A stretch of DNA of 64,000 bases from contig NZ_PJME01000006.1 in NCBI RefSeq assembly GCF_002954775.1, forward strand, positions 124,001 to 188,000, read 5' to 3'. Numbering within the stretch: the stretch's first letter is position 1; each line of letters starts with the position of its first letter. This stretch comes from Streptomyces geranii. Its GTDB lineage: Bacteria; Actinomycetota; Actinomycetes; Streptomycetales; Streptomycetaceae. The translations under genes and the position numbers were made by a program. Below are positions 16,173 to 25,093 of this stretch, piece by piece. The notes under the pieces were generated by a model, which searched no databases, had not been told where the DNA came from, and was given only the letters and a program-made list of their open reading frames with translations.

Positions 16173-16996
16173 ACGCGGGTCGCGGTGCCCGCGAAGACCT
16201 CCTCGCGTTCGCCCGGGTCGAGGGAGGCTGTCAACTCCGCTGCCAGGGACAGGACTTGGCCGTACGAGGCGGCGAGTGTGCAGACCGGCCAGTCCGAGCC
16301 GAACATCAGGCGGGCGGGGCCGAAGGCGTCCAGGGCAGTGTCGGCGTACGGGCGCAGGGCGGCGGTCGTCCAGGTGGCGTGGTCGGCCTCGGTGACCAGG
16401 CCGGAGAGTTTGGCGACCGTGTTCGGGAGTGCGGCCAGGGCGCGGAGGTCCGAGGACCAGGGTTCCAGGGCGCCCGAGGCGATCGGCGGCTTGCCCAAGT
16501 GGTCCAGGACGAAGGTGAGTCGGGGCAGCGACTCGGCCGCCTTGACGCAGGCGGGGAGCTGGTGCGGGAGGACGACCAGGTCGTACACCAGGCCCGCCTC
16601 GGCGACTGCGGCGAGGCCACGGCGTACGTCGGGGCGCAGCAGCCACTCCGGGTCGGGCTCGCCCTGGACCTGGTGGCGGATGCCCTTCAGGTGGGCGCCG
16701 CCGGGGAGTTCACGGAGTCGGGCCAGCTCGTCGGCGATGTCAGGGCGGGTCAGGTCGGTCCAGCCGACGACGCCCGCGATCAGCTCGTGCTCGGCCGCGA
16801 GGGCCAGGAACTCCGGGGTCTCCTCGGGGACGGTGATCGTCTGGACGAGGATCGTGCGGTCGACGCCGGCCGCGCGGGCCTCGGGTGCCAGGTCCGCGAC
16901 GGTGAAGTCCCGTCGCAGTGGGCTGCCTTGGGCGATCCAGTCCTGGTCCCGGACGGAGAGGTCCCAGAGGTGGTGGTGGGCGTCCACGATCGTCAC
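16160..16996 (-). CDS. Amidohydrolase, probable L-fuconolactonase
   Basis: 278 residues from GTG 16996, which overlaps the mutarotase TGA (GTGA). PF04909 amidohydrolase fold: DAHHHLWD at residues 5-12 for the metal site, a His-rich barrel (KGIRHQVQ, VLDHLGKPP) and FGSDWP (about 238-243) with the catalytic Asp. COG3618 members hydrolyse sugar lactones. In this operon the likely reaction is L-fucono-1,5-lactone to L-fuconate, between the dehydrogenase and the dehydratase. Last gene of the fucose operon. Confidence 0.87.
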   Translation of the reverse strand: MTIVDAHHHLWDLSVRDQDWIAQGSPLRRDFTVADLAPEARAAGVDRTILVQTITVPEETPEFLALAAEHELIAGVVGWTDLTRPDIADELARLRELPGGAHLKGIRHQVQGEPDPEWLLRPDVRRGLAAVAEAGLVYDLVVLPHQLPACVKAAESLPRLTFVLDHLGKPPIASGALEPWSSDLRALAALPNTVAKLSGLVTEADHATWTTAALRPYADTALDAFGPARLMFGSDWPVCTLAASYGQVLSLAAELTASLDPGEREEVFAGTATRVYGL

Positions 16997-17307
16997 GGCA
17001 GCTCCCAGACGACCGGCAGGCCCGACTCCGCGCCCTCGGTGGAGTAGTCGTGCACCACGTCGAGGAGTTCGGCCATCCGGGCCTGCCAGGCGACGTTGAC
17101 CGGCAGTTTCTCCAACTCGGCAAGGAGGAGGGCGTAGTCCGCGCACTCCAGGACGTGGAAGAGGTCGGTGCCGCTGCGCCAGATCGTCCAGGAGGTGGCT
17201 CCGGCGGCGCGGATCGCGTCGGTCAGTTCGACGGGGACCTCGCGGTGGGCGGCGTCGTACTCGGTGACGCGGTCGGCGCGGACCTTGGTGTGCAGGGCGA
17301 CCCTCAT
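16993..17307 (-). CDS. L-rhamnose/L-fucose mutarotase (RhaM family)
   Basis: 104 residues, the usual length for PF05336. Family residues visible: YDAAHREVPVELTDAIRAAGATSWTIWRSG with the catalytic His about 21, LFHVLEC and the C-terminal VVWEL. It interconverts alpha and beta anomers of 6-deoxy sugars so that the dehydrogenase gets its preferred anomer. It overlaps both neighbours by 4 nt (ATGA with the aldo/keto reductase stop, GTGA with the amidohydrolase start). Family members were first described for rhamnose; fucose is inferred from the operon. Confidence 0.87.
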   Translation of the reverse strand: MRVALHTKVRADRVTEYDAAHREVPVELTDAIRAAGATSWTIWRSGTDLFHVLECADYALLLAELEKLPVNVAWQARMAELLDVVHDYSTEGAESGLPVVWELP

Positions 17308-18284
17308 GACGGGACCTCCGGCGGTTCCTCGGTGCTCAGGAGGCCGGTGTCGCGCAGTTCCTGCCAGAAGGCGTCAGGTATCGGGGTCGCGAACTGGGCG
17401 GCTGCGTCCTGGACTTCGGCCACCGAGCGGGCGCCCACGAGCACGCTGGCGACTGCCGGGTGGGCCGCGCAGAAGGCGAGGGCGGCGGCCCGGAGGGTGA
17501 TGCCGTGCCGCTCGGCGGTCTCCCGTATGCGCAGGGCCCGTTGCAGCAAGTCGTCCGGCGCGTCGGCGTAGTTGTAGGTGGCTCCCGGCCTCGGGTCCGC
17601 CAGGAGGCCGGAGTTGTAGGCGCCGCCGATCACCACGGAGACGCCTCGTTCGACTGCGGCGGGCAGGAGGTCGGTGAGGGCGCTCTGGTCGAGCAGGGTG
17701 TAGCGGCCCGCGCACAGGACCACGTCGACGTCCGTGTCGCGGACGAAGCGGGTGAGCATCTCCGTCTGGTTCATCCCGGCGCCGATCGCGCCGATCACGC
17801 CCTCCGAGCGGAGCTTCTCCAGGGCCGGGTAGCCCTCGTGGAAGGCCTGTTCGGCGTGGTCGTCGGGGTCGTGGAGGTAGACGACGTCCACCCGGTCGAG
17901 GCCGAGGCGTTCGAGGCTGGCCTCCAGGGAGCGGCGTACGCCGTCGGCGCTGAAGTCCCAGACGCGGCGCAGGGTGGCGGGGACCGCGAAGCCGTTGGCG
18001 AGGTCGTCGCCGCCGTCCTGGGCGGGTTCCAGTCGGCGTCCGACCTTCGTGGAGACCGTGAACTCGGCGCGGGGGCGGGTGCTCAGGGCCTGGCCCAGTC
18101 GGCGTTCGGCGAGGCCGAGGCCGTAGTGCGGGGCGGTGTCGAAGTAGCGGATGCCGCTCTCCCAGGCGGCGGTGACTGCCGCGTGCGCCTGTTCGTCGGT
18201 CACCTCGGTGAAGAGGTTGCCGATGACTGCGCCGCCGAAGCCGAGGCCGCTGACCGGGACTCCGCTGCCGCCGAGCGTCTTCAC
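17304..18284 (-). CDS. Aldo/keto reductase, probable L-fucose dehydrogenase
   Basis: 326 residues from GTG 18284 (GTGA overlap with the SDR stop). AKR fold with the full catalytic tetrad: Asp and Tyr in RYFDTAPHYGLGLAERRLG (about 47-65), Lys in VSTKVG (about 79) and His in YLHDPDD (about 133). It belongs to the D-threo-aldose 1-dehydrogenase/L-fucose dehydrogenase group. Expected reaction: L-fucose + NAD(P)+ to L-fucono-lactone, first catabolic step. Confidence 0.85.
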   Translation of the reverse strand: MKTLGGSGVPVSGLGFGGAVIGNLFTEVTDEQAHAAVTAAWESGIRYFDTAPHYGLGLAERRLGQALSTRPRAEFTVSTKVGRRLEPAQDGGDDLANGFAVPATLRRVWDFSADGVRRSLEASLERLGLDRVDVVYLHDPDDHAEQAFHEGYPALEKLRSEGVIGAIGAGMNQTEMLTRFVRDTDVDVVLCAGRYTLLDQSALTDLLPAAVERGVSVVIGGAYNSGLLADPRPGATYNYADAPDDLLQRALRIRETAERHGITLRAAALAFCAAHPAVASVLVGARSVAEVQDAAAQFATPIPDAFWQELRDTGLLSTEEPPEVPS

Positions 18285-19036
18285 TGGCCCACCGGCCGCA
18301 GCCGCAGGCCCTGCATGCCGCCGTCGACGGCGAGTGAGGTGCCGGTGGTGGCGCCGGACAGAGGGCTCGCCAAGTAGGCGATGGCGCCCGCGACTTCGGC
18401 GGCGGAGACCAGGCGGCCGGAGGGCTGGCGGGCCTCCAGGGCGGCGCGTTCGGCGGCGGGGTCGGGGGCCGCGTCGAGCAGGCGGCCGACCCACGGGGTG
18501 TCGGCGGTGCCCGGGTTGACGCAGTTCACGCGGACGCCCTCGCGGAGGTGGTCGGCGGCCATGGCGAGGGTGAGCGAGTACACGGCGCCCTTGGTGGCGC
18601 TGTACAGGGCGCGCTGCGGCAGGCCGGCCGTGGCGGCGATGGAGCAGGTGTTCACGATGGCGGCGTGCGCCGAGTTCCGCAGATGCGGCAGCGCGGCACG
18701 GGCCACCCGCACCATGCCGACCACGTTGACGTCGAAGACGCGGTGCCACTGGTCGTCGTCGTTGTCCTCGACGGTGCCCTGGGCGCCGATCCCGGCGTTG
18801 TTGACAAGGATGTCGAGACCGCCGAGTTCGGCGACGGCGGCGGCCACGGCCTCCCGTACGGAGGTGTCGTCGGTGACGTCGGCCCGATACCCGACGAGTG
18901 GCTTCTCGACCGACGACGGGTCCAGGTCGAGGACGGCGACCTCTGCGCCGCGCGCCGCCAGCAGCTCTGCCGCGGCCCGGCCGATGCCGGACGCGCCGCC
19001 CGTGACCAGCGCCTTGAGACCCTCGAAGTCGGTCAT
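18281..19036 (-). CDS. SDR oxidoreductase, probable 2-keto-3-deoxy-L-fuconate dehydrogenase
   Basis: 251 residues from ATG 19036 (ATGA overlap with the dehydratase stop). Classical SDR: nucleotide motif TGGASGIG (about 12-19), NNAG (about 83-86), catalytic Ser in NTCSIAA and Tyr/Lys in YSATK. In the non-phosphorylating fucose pathway an SDR oxidises 2-keto-3-deoxy-L-fuconate to the 2,4-diketo compound, and this gene lies directly after the dehydratase. The specific substrate is an inference from context. Confidence 0.85.
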   Translation of the reverse strand: MTDFEGLKALVTGGASGIGRAAAELLAARGAEVAVLDLDPSSVEKPLVGYRADVTDDTSVREAVAAAVAELGGLDILVNNAGIGAQGTVEDNDDDQWHRVFDVNVVGMVRVARAALPHLRNSAHAAIVNTCSIAATAGLPQRALYSATKGAVYSLTLAMAADHLREGVRVNCVNPGTADTPWVGRLLDAAPDPAAERAALEARQPSGRLVSAAEVAGAIAYLASPLSGATTGTSLAVDGGMQGLRLRPVGQ

Positions 19037-20373
19037 GCGGCCTGCCCCTTCTCCTTCGCCAGGTCGGCGGCCCAGAAGGTGCCGCCGGGGAACGTGAACT
19101 CCGCGATGGACTCCGGCCGCATGGTCGCGGAGAAGCCGGGCGCGGTCGGTGCCCGGTAGTGACCTTGCCCGATCACCACGGGGTCGAGGAAGTGGCCGTG
19201 CAGATGATCGACGTATTCGATGACCCGGTCCTCGGTCGTGCCGGCCAGGGCGACGTAGTCGAACATCGACAGGTGCTGGACGAGTTCGCACAGGCCGACG
19301 CCGCCCGCGTGCGGGCAGACGGGGACGCCGAACTTGGCGGCGAGCAGCAGGATGGCGAGGTTCTCGTTGACGCCGCCGACGCGGGCCGCGTCGATCTGCA
19401 CGATGTCGAGGGCGTCGGCCTGGAGGAGCTGCTTGAAGACGACCCGGTTCTGGACGTGTTCGCCGGTGGCGACCTTGACGGGGGCGACGGCCCGGCGGAT
19501 CGCCGCGTGGCCGAGGATGTCGTCGGGGCTGGTGGGCTCCTCGATCCAGTAGGGGTCGAACTCGGCGAGCGCCTTGGTCCAGCGGATCGCCTCGTCGACG
19601 TCCCAGCGCTGGTTGGCGTCGATCGCCATCCGGATGTCCGGCCCGACGACGGACCGGGCGACCCGGCAGCGGCGTACGTCGTCGTCGAGGTCCGCCCCGA
19701 CCTTGAGCTTGATCTGGGTGAACCCGTCGGCGACGGCCTGGGCGGCGAGCCGGGTGAGCTTCTCGTCGTCGTAGCCGAGCCAGCCGGCGGAGGTGGTGTA
19801 GGCGGGGAAGCCCTTCGCCAGCAGGTCGGCGGTACGTTCGGCTGCGCCGACCCGGCCCCGGCGTAGCAGGTCGAGGGCCTCCTCGGGTGTGAGCGCGTCG
19901 GTGAGGTACCGGAAGTCGACCTGCCGGACGAGCCACTCGGGCTCGGCCTCGGCGAGCAACTGCCACAGCGGCTGACCTGCCCGTTTGGCGGCAAGATCCC
20001 ACACGGCGTTGACGACGGCGCCGATCGCCATGTGCATCACGCCCTTCTCGGGTCCGAGCCAGCGGAGCTGGCTGTCGCCGATCAGGTCGCGGTTGAGGGT
20101 GCCCGGGTCCGCGCACAGCTCGTCGACGGACCGGCCGACCACATGCCCGCGCAGCGCGTCGATCGCGGCGACCTGGACCTCGTTGCCCCGCCCGATGGTG
20201 AAGGTGAACCCGTGCCCGTCGACCGCGTCGGTACGCAGCACGACGTAGGCCGCCGAGTAGTCGGGGTCGGGATTCATCGCGTCGGAGCCGTCCAGCTCGC
20301 GCGAGGTGGGGAAGCGGATGTCGTAGGTGTCGACCGCGGTGACGCGGGCGGGGGGGCCGGGGGTGGGTGACAC
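19033..20373 (-). CDS. L-fuconate dehydratase (enolase superfamily)
   Basis: 446 residues from GTG 20373 (GAAAGG upstream). Enolase-superfamily dehydratase closely resembling bacterial L-fuconate dehydratase and human ENOSF1: the N-terminal capping block [20 protein letters not shown] (about 25-44) is diagnostic. The active site is complete: Lys in IKLKVG (about 222), metal ligands in [18 protein letters not shown] and ATGEHVQNR, and a catalytic His in CPHAGGVG. Converts L-fuconate to 2-keto-3-deoxy-L-fuconate. This is the strongest evidence that the operon is for L-fucose. Confidence 0.93.
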   Translation of the reverse strand: MSPTPGPPARVTAVDTYDIRFPTSRELDGSDAMNPDPDYSAAYVVLRTDAVDGHGFTFTIGRGNEVQVAAIDALRGHVVGRSVDELCADPGTLNRDLIGDSQLRWLGPEKGVMHMAIGAVVNAVWDLAAKRAGQPLWQLLAEAEPEWLVRQVDFRYLTDALTPEEALDLLRRGRVGAAERTADLLAKGFPAYTTSAGWLGYDDEKLTRLAAQAVADGFTQIKLKVGADLDDDVRRCRVARSVVGPDIRMAIDANQRWDVDEAIRWTKALAEFDPYWIEEPTSPDDILGHAAIRRAVAPVKVATGEHVQNRVVFKQLLQADALDIVQIDAARVGGVNENLAILLLAAKFGVPVCPHAGGVGLCELVQHLSMFDYVALAGTTEDRVIEYVDHLHGHFLDPVVIGQGHYRAPTAPGFSATMRPESIAEFTFPGGTFWAADLAKEKGQAA

Positions 20374-20463
20374 GGAATGCCTTTCGTTCAGGGGCAGGGG
20401 TTCCGCAGGGGGAACCTCAGGGGTAAGCCGGAAGTGCGGCTGGTGGTGTCGGTGGTTCGGGCA

Positions 20464-21489
20464 TCAGTCCTGTGCACGTCCTGTCGTCACGCGGGCGATC
20501 ATGAGGGCGACCAGGATGATTCCGCCATATATCGCCTGGATCCAGAACGACGGCACCTGGGCGAGGGTCAGCAGGTTCTGTACGACACCCAGCAGGAGTA
20601 CGCCGGTCAGGGCGCCGAACATCGTGCCCTTGCCGCCGTCGAGGCTGATGCCGCCGATGACGGCCGCCGCGAACACGGTGAAGATCATGTTGTTGCCCTG
20701 GTTGGCGCTGATCGCCCCGACGTACCCCGTCTGCATGATCCCGCCGACGGAGGCGAGCACTCCGGCGACGACGAACACCCCGAGCATCACCCGCTCGACC
20801 CGGATACCGGCGGCGCGCGCCGCGTCCGCGTTGCCGCCGATCGCGTACAGGGCACGGCCGACCCGGTGGTACCTGAGCACGAGCCCGGCGACGGCGAAAC
20901 AGGCGCCCGCCACCCACACCGACATCGGCACGCTCAGGAAGGTGGTGGTGGCAAGCGAGTAGAAGGAGTCGGGCATGCCGAAGAGGGTCTTGCCCTTGGT
21001 CGCGCCGACAAGCAGTCCGCGCAGCACGATCAGCATCGCGAGCGTCACGATGAACGCGTTGAGCTTGAACTTGACGACGAGGATGCCGTTGAAGGCGCCG
21101 ACCAGACCACCGGCGACGAGGATCGCCAACAGGGCGACCACGGCCGGGAATTCGGTCCCCCACCCGGAGGCCGCGACCGGCAGCACCAGCAACGCGCCGA
21201 CTGCGGGGGCGATACCGACGACCGACTCCAGGGAGAGGTCGAACTTGCCGGTGATGAGGACGAGCGACTCGGCGAGCACGACCATCGCGAGGGCGGCGGA
21301 CGCGCCGAGGATGGAGATCAGGTTGCGCTCGGTGAGGAACGAGTCGTTGACCACCGTACCGAGCACCATGAGCAGCAACAGGGCTGGTACGAGGGCGAGT
21401 TCGCGGGCCCGGCGGAGCAGTACGGTCTTGGCCGAGCGCGGGTCCGGGGCCCGTAGGGGGGCGAGCGGCGGAGCCTTGGTGTCAGCCAT
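20464..21489 (-). CDS. Sugar ABC transporter permease (RbsC/AraH type)
   Basis: 341 residues with 8-10 hydrophobic helices. It carries the family blocks LAESLVLITGKFDLSLESVVGIAPAV, GAFNGILVVKFKLNAFIVTLAMLIVLRGL and AIGGNADAARAAGIRVERV (coupling loop to the ATPase). The start overlaps the ATPase gene end by 8 nt. Forms the membrane channel of the importer. The 90-nt gap before the dehydratase holds a small inverted repeat GGTTCC/GGAACC (20399-20416) that could tune expression downstream. Confidence 0.92.
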   Translation of the reverse strand: MADTKAPPLAPLRAPDPRSAKTVLLRRARELALVPALLLLMVLGTVVNDSFLTERNLISILGASAALAMVVLAESLVLITGKFDLSLESVVGIAPAVGALLVLPVAASGWGTEFPAVVALLAILVAGGLVGAFNGILVVKFKLNAFIVTLAMLIVLRGLLVGATKGKTLFGMPDSFYSLATTTFLSVPMSVWVAGACFAVAGLVLRYHRVGRALYAIGGNADAARAAGIRVERVMLGVFVVAGVLASVGGIMQTGYVGAISANQGNNMIFTVFAAAVIGGISLDGGKGTMFGALTGVLLLGVVQNLLTLAQVPSFWIQAIYGGIILVALMIARVTTGRAQD

Positions 21490-23008
21490 GGTCCACTCCT
21501 TCTATGGAGGCGATCAGCTCGTGGTCGCGCCAGCCCGCCGGGTGCTCGGCGACGACGCGGCCGTGGAAGAGGACGAGTACGCGGTCGCAGCGCCGCAGGT
21601 CGTCGAGTTCGTCGGAGACGACCAGGACCGCGGTGCCGTCCTCGCGGGCGCTGTCCATACGGGCGAGGAGGGACTCCTTGGACTTCACGTCGACGCCCGC
21701 GGTGGGGTTGATGAGGACGAGCAGTTTGGGGTCGGAGGCGAGGGCGCGGGCCATGACGACCTTCTGCGCGTTGCCGCCGGACAGGTCGGAGACGGGCTGG
21801 TCGGGGCCCTCGGTGTGGATGTCGAGACGCTCGATGAGGGCGGTGGCGAAGCCGCGTTTGCGGTCGCCGGAGACGAACCCGTACCGGCCGAGGCGGCGCA
21901 GGACGCTCATGGTGGCGTTGTCGCCGACGGTCATCCCGGAGACCAGCCCCTGCTCGTGCCGGTCGCGCGGCACACAGGCGACGCCCGCCGTCAGCGCCGC
22001 CTGCACGTCCCCGAACGGCAGCCGCCCGCCGTCGAGTTGAGCACTTCCGCCGGTGGGCGTGTGCAGCCCGGCGAAGGACTCGGCCAGCTCGATCTTGCCG
22101 CTGCCACTGGACCCGGCGAGCCCGACGACCTCACCGCGGCGGACGGTCAGGTCGATGTTCTCGTACGCCGGTGAGGTGAGCCCTTCGGCGGCCAGCAGCA
22201 CCGGCGCTCCGGGCTCAACCCCCTTGGGGGTGAAGGCCTGTTCGGCGATGGTCTCCCCCGCCATGGCCTCCACCAGGGCCGTGCGCGGGAGGTCGGCGAC
22301 GGGGGCGGTGGTGATCCAGCGGGCGTCCCGCAGGACGGTCACCGTCTGGCAGACCTCGTACACCTCCTGGAGGTGGTGCGAGATGAACAGGAAGGTGACG
22401 CCCGAGTCCTGGAGCGCGCGCATCCGGGTGAAGAGGCGGTCGATCTCCCGGCTGTCGAGCTGGGCGGTCGGTTCGTCGAGGACGATGAACCGGGCGCCGA
22501 AGCTCAACGCCCGCGCGATCTCGACCATTTGGCGGTCCTCGACCTTGAGGTCGGCGGTGCGGGCCTCAGGGTCGACGTGGACGTCCCAGGTGTCGAGGAG
22601 TTCGGCGGCCTCGGTGCGCAGTCGGCGCCAGCTGATGACTCCGCCCCGGCCGGTGGGCTGCCGGTTGATGAAGAGGTTCTCGGCGACCGTCAACTCGGGT
22701 ACGACAGTGGGCTTTTGATAGACGCAGGCCACCTTGGAGCGCCAGGCGTCCCGGTCGGCGAGCGGGGGCGCGGGCTGCCCGTCGAAACGGACCGTGCCCT
22801 CGTCCGGCGCCTGGAGGCCGGTGAGGATGGTGACCAGGGTGGACTTTCCGGCGCCGTTGCGCCCGACGAGGGCGTGCGACTCACCTGCCAGGACGGTCAG
22901 TCGACCGTCCTGGAGCGCGGTGGTGGGACCGTACCGCTTGGTGATGCCGCGCGCCTCGACGAGCGGGACGAGGGGGGTGTCCGGGTTCTCCCGTGGCTGG
23001 CTGCTCAT
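21482..23008 (-). CDS. Sugar ABC transporter double ATPase (RbsA type)
   Basis: 508 residues from ATG 23008 (ATGA overlap with the binding-protein stop). Two ATPase domains. NBD1: Walker A GRNGAGKST, Walker B FIVLDEPTAQLD with an atypical signature VEDRQMVEIARAL, as in other sugar ATPases. NBD2: signature LSGGNAQKVVMARAL is intact, but Walker A is GSSGSGKIE and the Walker B region reads LLVLINPTAGVD, so the Asp-Glu pair is missing. NBD2 probably does not hydrolyse ATP. Energises import by the adjacent permease. Confidence 0.92.
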   Translation of the reverse strand: MSSQPRENPDTPLVPLVEARGITKRYGPTTALQDGRLTVLAGESHALVGRNGAGKSTLVTILTGLQAPDEGTVRFDGQPAPPLADRDAWRSKVACVYQKPTVVPELTVAENLFINRQPTGRGGVISWRRLRTEAAELLDTWDVHVDPEARTADLKVEDRQMVEIARALSFGARFIVLDEPTAQLDSREIDRLFTRMRALQDSGVTFLFISHHLQEVYEVCQTVTVLRDARWITTAPVADLPRTALVEAMAGETIAEQAFTPKGVEPGAPVLLAAEGLTSPAYENIDLTVRRGEVVGLAGSSGSGKIELAESFAGLHTPTGGSAQLDGGRLPFGDVQAALTAGVACVPRDRHEQGLVSGMTVGDNATMSVLRRLGRYGFVSGDRKRGFATALIERLDIHTEGPDQPVSDLSGGNAQKVVMARALASDPKLLVLINPTAGVDVKSKESLLARMDSAREDGTAVLVVSDELDDLRRCDRVLVLFHGRVVAEHPAGWRDHELIASIEGVDHG

Positions 23009-24087
23009 CCGACCGTGTTGCCCCAGAGCGCGGCGTCGTCGACGTTCTCCTTTGTGACCAGAGGAGCGGGCAGCTGGTCCTCCAGGATGCCGCTGGGCAG
23101 CTTGACGATCGTGGAGTCGTGGTCGGTCGGGCCGGGCTCGAAGGTCTTCCCCGCCATCGCCGCCTTGATGTAGTACATGCCGTACTTGGCGTACAGGTCG
23201 GCGGGCTGGGAGACGGTCGCGTCGATCTCGCCCTTGCGGATGGCGTCGAACTCCTGCGGGATGCCGTCGTTCGAGACGATCGTGATGTGCCCGGCCTCGC
23301 CGGTCTTCTTCAGCATGCCCTTGGACTTGAGGGTCTGCAGGGTGGGCGCGAGGTAGACGCCGCCGGCCTGCATGTAGATGCCCTTGATGTCCGGGTTGGC
23401 GTTCAGGAGGGTGTCCAGCTTGGAGGCGGCGGTGTCCGACTCCCACTTGGCCGGTATCTCCAGCACCTTGAGCTTGGGGAACTTCTCCTTCACACAGGCC
23501 CGGAACGCCTCCGACCGGTCCCGCCCGTTCACGGACGCCAGGTCGCCCATGATCTGCACGACCTTGCCCGAGGTGATGTGCTCCCCGAGGTACTCGCAGG
23601 CCTTCTCGCCGTACGCGACGTTGTTGGCGCGTACGACCATGGCGACCTTGCCCGCCTCGGGCGCCACGTCGACGGCGACGACCGGCACGCCCTTGCGTTC
23701 GGCCTGGTCGAGGCCGGCCTCGATGGCGGCGCTGTCGAGGGGCGCGACGACGAGCCCCTTCACTCCCTGGTTGAGCTGGTTGTTGATGTCGGTGATCTGC
23801 TGCGAGGGGTCACTGTTGGAGTTGACGGTCTTCAGCGCGTCGACTCCCTCGCTCTTGGCCATCTTCGGCACGTAGTCGTTGTACGACTGCCAGAACGGCG
23901 AGGTCAGCAGCGGCAGGATCACCCCGACCTTGCCCGTCCCGTCGCCGTCGCCGCCACCCGAGGCGACGGAGTCCTTGGTGCTGCCGCAGGCGCTGAGGAC
24001 CAGGCCGGTACAGGCGGCCAGAGCCACCGCGCCGAGGCTCCGAGCCCTGCGCCGTCTCTTCGGGTTCCCCACGGTTCGGTCGAGCAT
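23005..24087 (-). CDS. Sugar ABC transporter substrate-binding lipoprotein, probable L-fucose binding
   Basis: 360 residues. The second in-frame ATG (24087) is preferred because AGGAG lies 8 nt before it. Signal peptide with basic RRRRAR and lipobox LSACG, so a lipid-anchored receptor. Periplasmic-binding-protein fold of the ribose/rhamnose type (PF13407): GVILPLLTSPFWQSYNDYV, QQITDINNQLNQGVKGLVVAPLDS, VPVVAVDV, IYMQAGGVYLAPTLQ. First gene of the fucose operon. Ligand assignment follows from the downstream enzymes. Confidence 0.9.
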   Translation of the reverse strand: MLDRTVGNPKRRRRARSLGAVALAACTGLVLSACGSTKDSVASGGGDGDGTGKVGVILPLLTSPFWQSYNDYVPKMAKSEGVDALKTVNSNSDPSQQITDINNQLNQGVKGLVVAPLDSAAIEAGLDQAERKGVPVVAVDVAPEAGKVAMVVRANNVAYGEKACEYLGEHITSGKVVQIMGDLASVNGRDRSEAFRACVKEKFPKLKVLEIPAKWESDTAASKLDTLLNANPDIKGIYMQAGGVYLAPTLQTLKSKGMLKKTGEAGHITIVSNDGIPQEFDAIRKGEIDATVSQPADLYAKYGMYYIKAAMAGKTFEPGPTDHDSTIVKLPSGILEDQLPAPLVTKENVDDAALWGNTVG

Positions 24088-24130
24088 CTTGAGGCTCCTC
24101 ATTGAGCGTGATCGAGCGGATGCCGCATAT

Positions 24131-24205
24131 TTATCAGACCACTTCCGGGTTGGAACACCCTTTGAGGCCAAGTTTTCCTCGATTCCGACCGTAGTGGTCC
24201 GACCA
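24131..24205. promoter_or_regulatory. Two FadR/GntR-type operator candidates in the divergent fucose promoter
   Basis: TGGTCCGACCA (24195-24205) fits the FadR-subfamily consensus TNGTNNNACNA exactly and is itself a near palindrome. TTATCAGACCA (24131-24141), which reads TGGTCTGATAA on the other strand, is an imperfect second copy. The latter overlaps an AT-rich block (24128-24136) that could be the -10 of the binding-protein gene. A TTAGAC-type -10 for the regulator gene lies at about 24215. Both sites are in the 164-nt region between the regulator and transporter genes, as expected for an autoregulated repressor. Confidence 0.6.
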
Positions 24206-24251
24206 ACCTGCTGGTTAGACTGCGGCGCACCCTGCGACAGGAGGACACGGC

Positions 24252-24983
24252 GTGGACGAGATCCCGGCCAGGAACGGGGAGGCCGCCCCCCAGAAGGGCA
24301 CCGTGACGCAGCGGGCCATCGAGCAGATCAAGGCGATGATCGGCGAGGGCCGGCTGGAGCCCGGCCAGCGGCTGCCCACCGAGCGCGATCTGGCCGCCCG
24401 GCTGGGCATCTCGCGCAGCTCGATGCGGGAGGCGATCCGGGCGCTCACCGTGATGGGCGTACTGGAGGCCCGGCACGGTTCGGGCATCTACGTCACCCAG
24501 CTGGAGGCGGGTGACCTGCTGGAGACCTTCGGTGTGGTCGCGGACCTCTCGCGGGGACCGCGACTGGTGGAGCTGCTGGAGGTCCGGCGCATCCTGGAGT
24601 CGACGGCGACCGCACTGGCCGCCGCACGGATCACGCCGGATCAGCTGGCGGAGGTGGAGAAACACCTCACGGCGATGAACGCGACCGATGATCCGGAGGA
24701 GATCCTGGCCCACGACCTCGCGTTCCATCGCGAGATCGCCGCCGCGGCGGGGAACGACACCATGGCGGCGATCCTGGAGGGGCTCTCCTCACGGACGTTC
24801 CGGGCCCGGGTGTGGCGGGGGTATCAGGAGGAGGGGGCGTTCGCGCGGACGCGCCGCGAGCACGCGGCGATCCACCGCGCGCTCGTGGCGCATGATCCGG
24901 AGGCGGCGAGGGCCGCTGCTGCGGCGCATGTGGGGGAAGTCGAGCAGTGGTTGCGGGCGCAGCTGGATGCTCCGCCGTTGTAG
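24252..24983 (+). CDS. FadR-type GntR transcriptional regulator of the fucose locus
   Basis: 243 residues from GTG 24252 (AGGAGG 8 nt upstream). N-terminal winged helix: AIEQIKAMIGEGRLEPGQRLPTERDLAARLGISRSSMREAIRAL (about 21-64) with the GSGIYV wing. The C-terminal FCD domain (about 95-235) has metal-binding His/Asp positions HDLAFHREIA, REHAAIHRAL and AAAHV. FCD regulators typically sense sugar acids or their derivatives. Divergent from the fucose importer operon, so a pathway-specific repressor is likely. Confidence 0.9.
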   Translation: MDEIPARNGEAAPQKGTVTQRAIEQIKAMIGEGRLEPGQRLPTERDLAARLGISRSSMREAIRALTVMGVLEARHGSGIYVTQLEAGDLLETFGVVADLSRGPRLVELLEVRRILESTATALAAARITPDQLAEVEKHLTAMNATDDPEEILAHDLAFHREIAAAAGNDTMAAILEGLSSRTFRARVWRGYQEEGAFARTRREHAAIHRALVAHDPEAARAAAAAHVGEVEQWLRAQLDAPPL

Positions 24984-25015
24984 TTGTAGGGGTCGTGGTT
25001 GTCTGCGGGCCCGGT

Positions 25016-25073
25016 GGGGGCTGGTCGCGCAGTTCCCCGCGCCCCTAGGGGGGCGCTGCGCGCCCGCCCCCCC
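25016..25073. repeat. Dispersed intergenic repeat plus hairpin (copy 2)
   Basis: GGGGG followed by the core CTGGTCGCGCAGTTCCCCGC and GCCCCT (25016-25046), then a G-run/C-run hairpin (25048-25073). It lies between the convergent GntR and fucosidase genes and probably terminates both. Confidence 0.75.
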
Positions 25074-25093
25074 AGCGCCCCGCCGTCAGGTCG

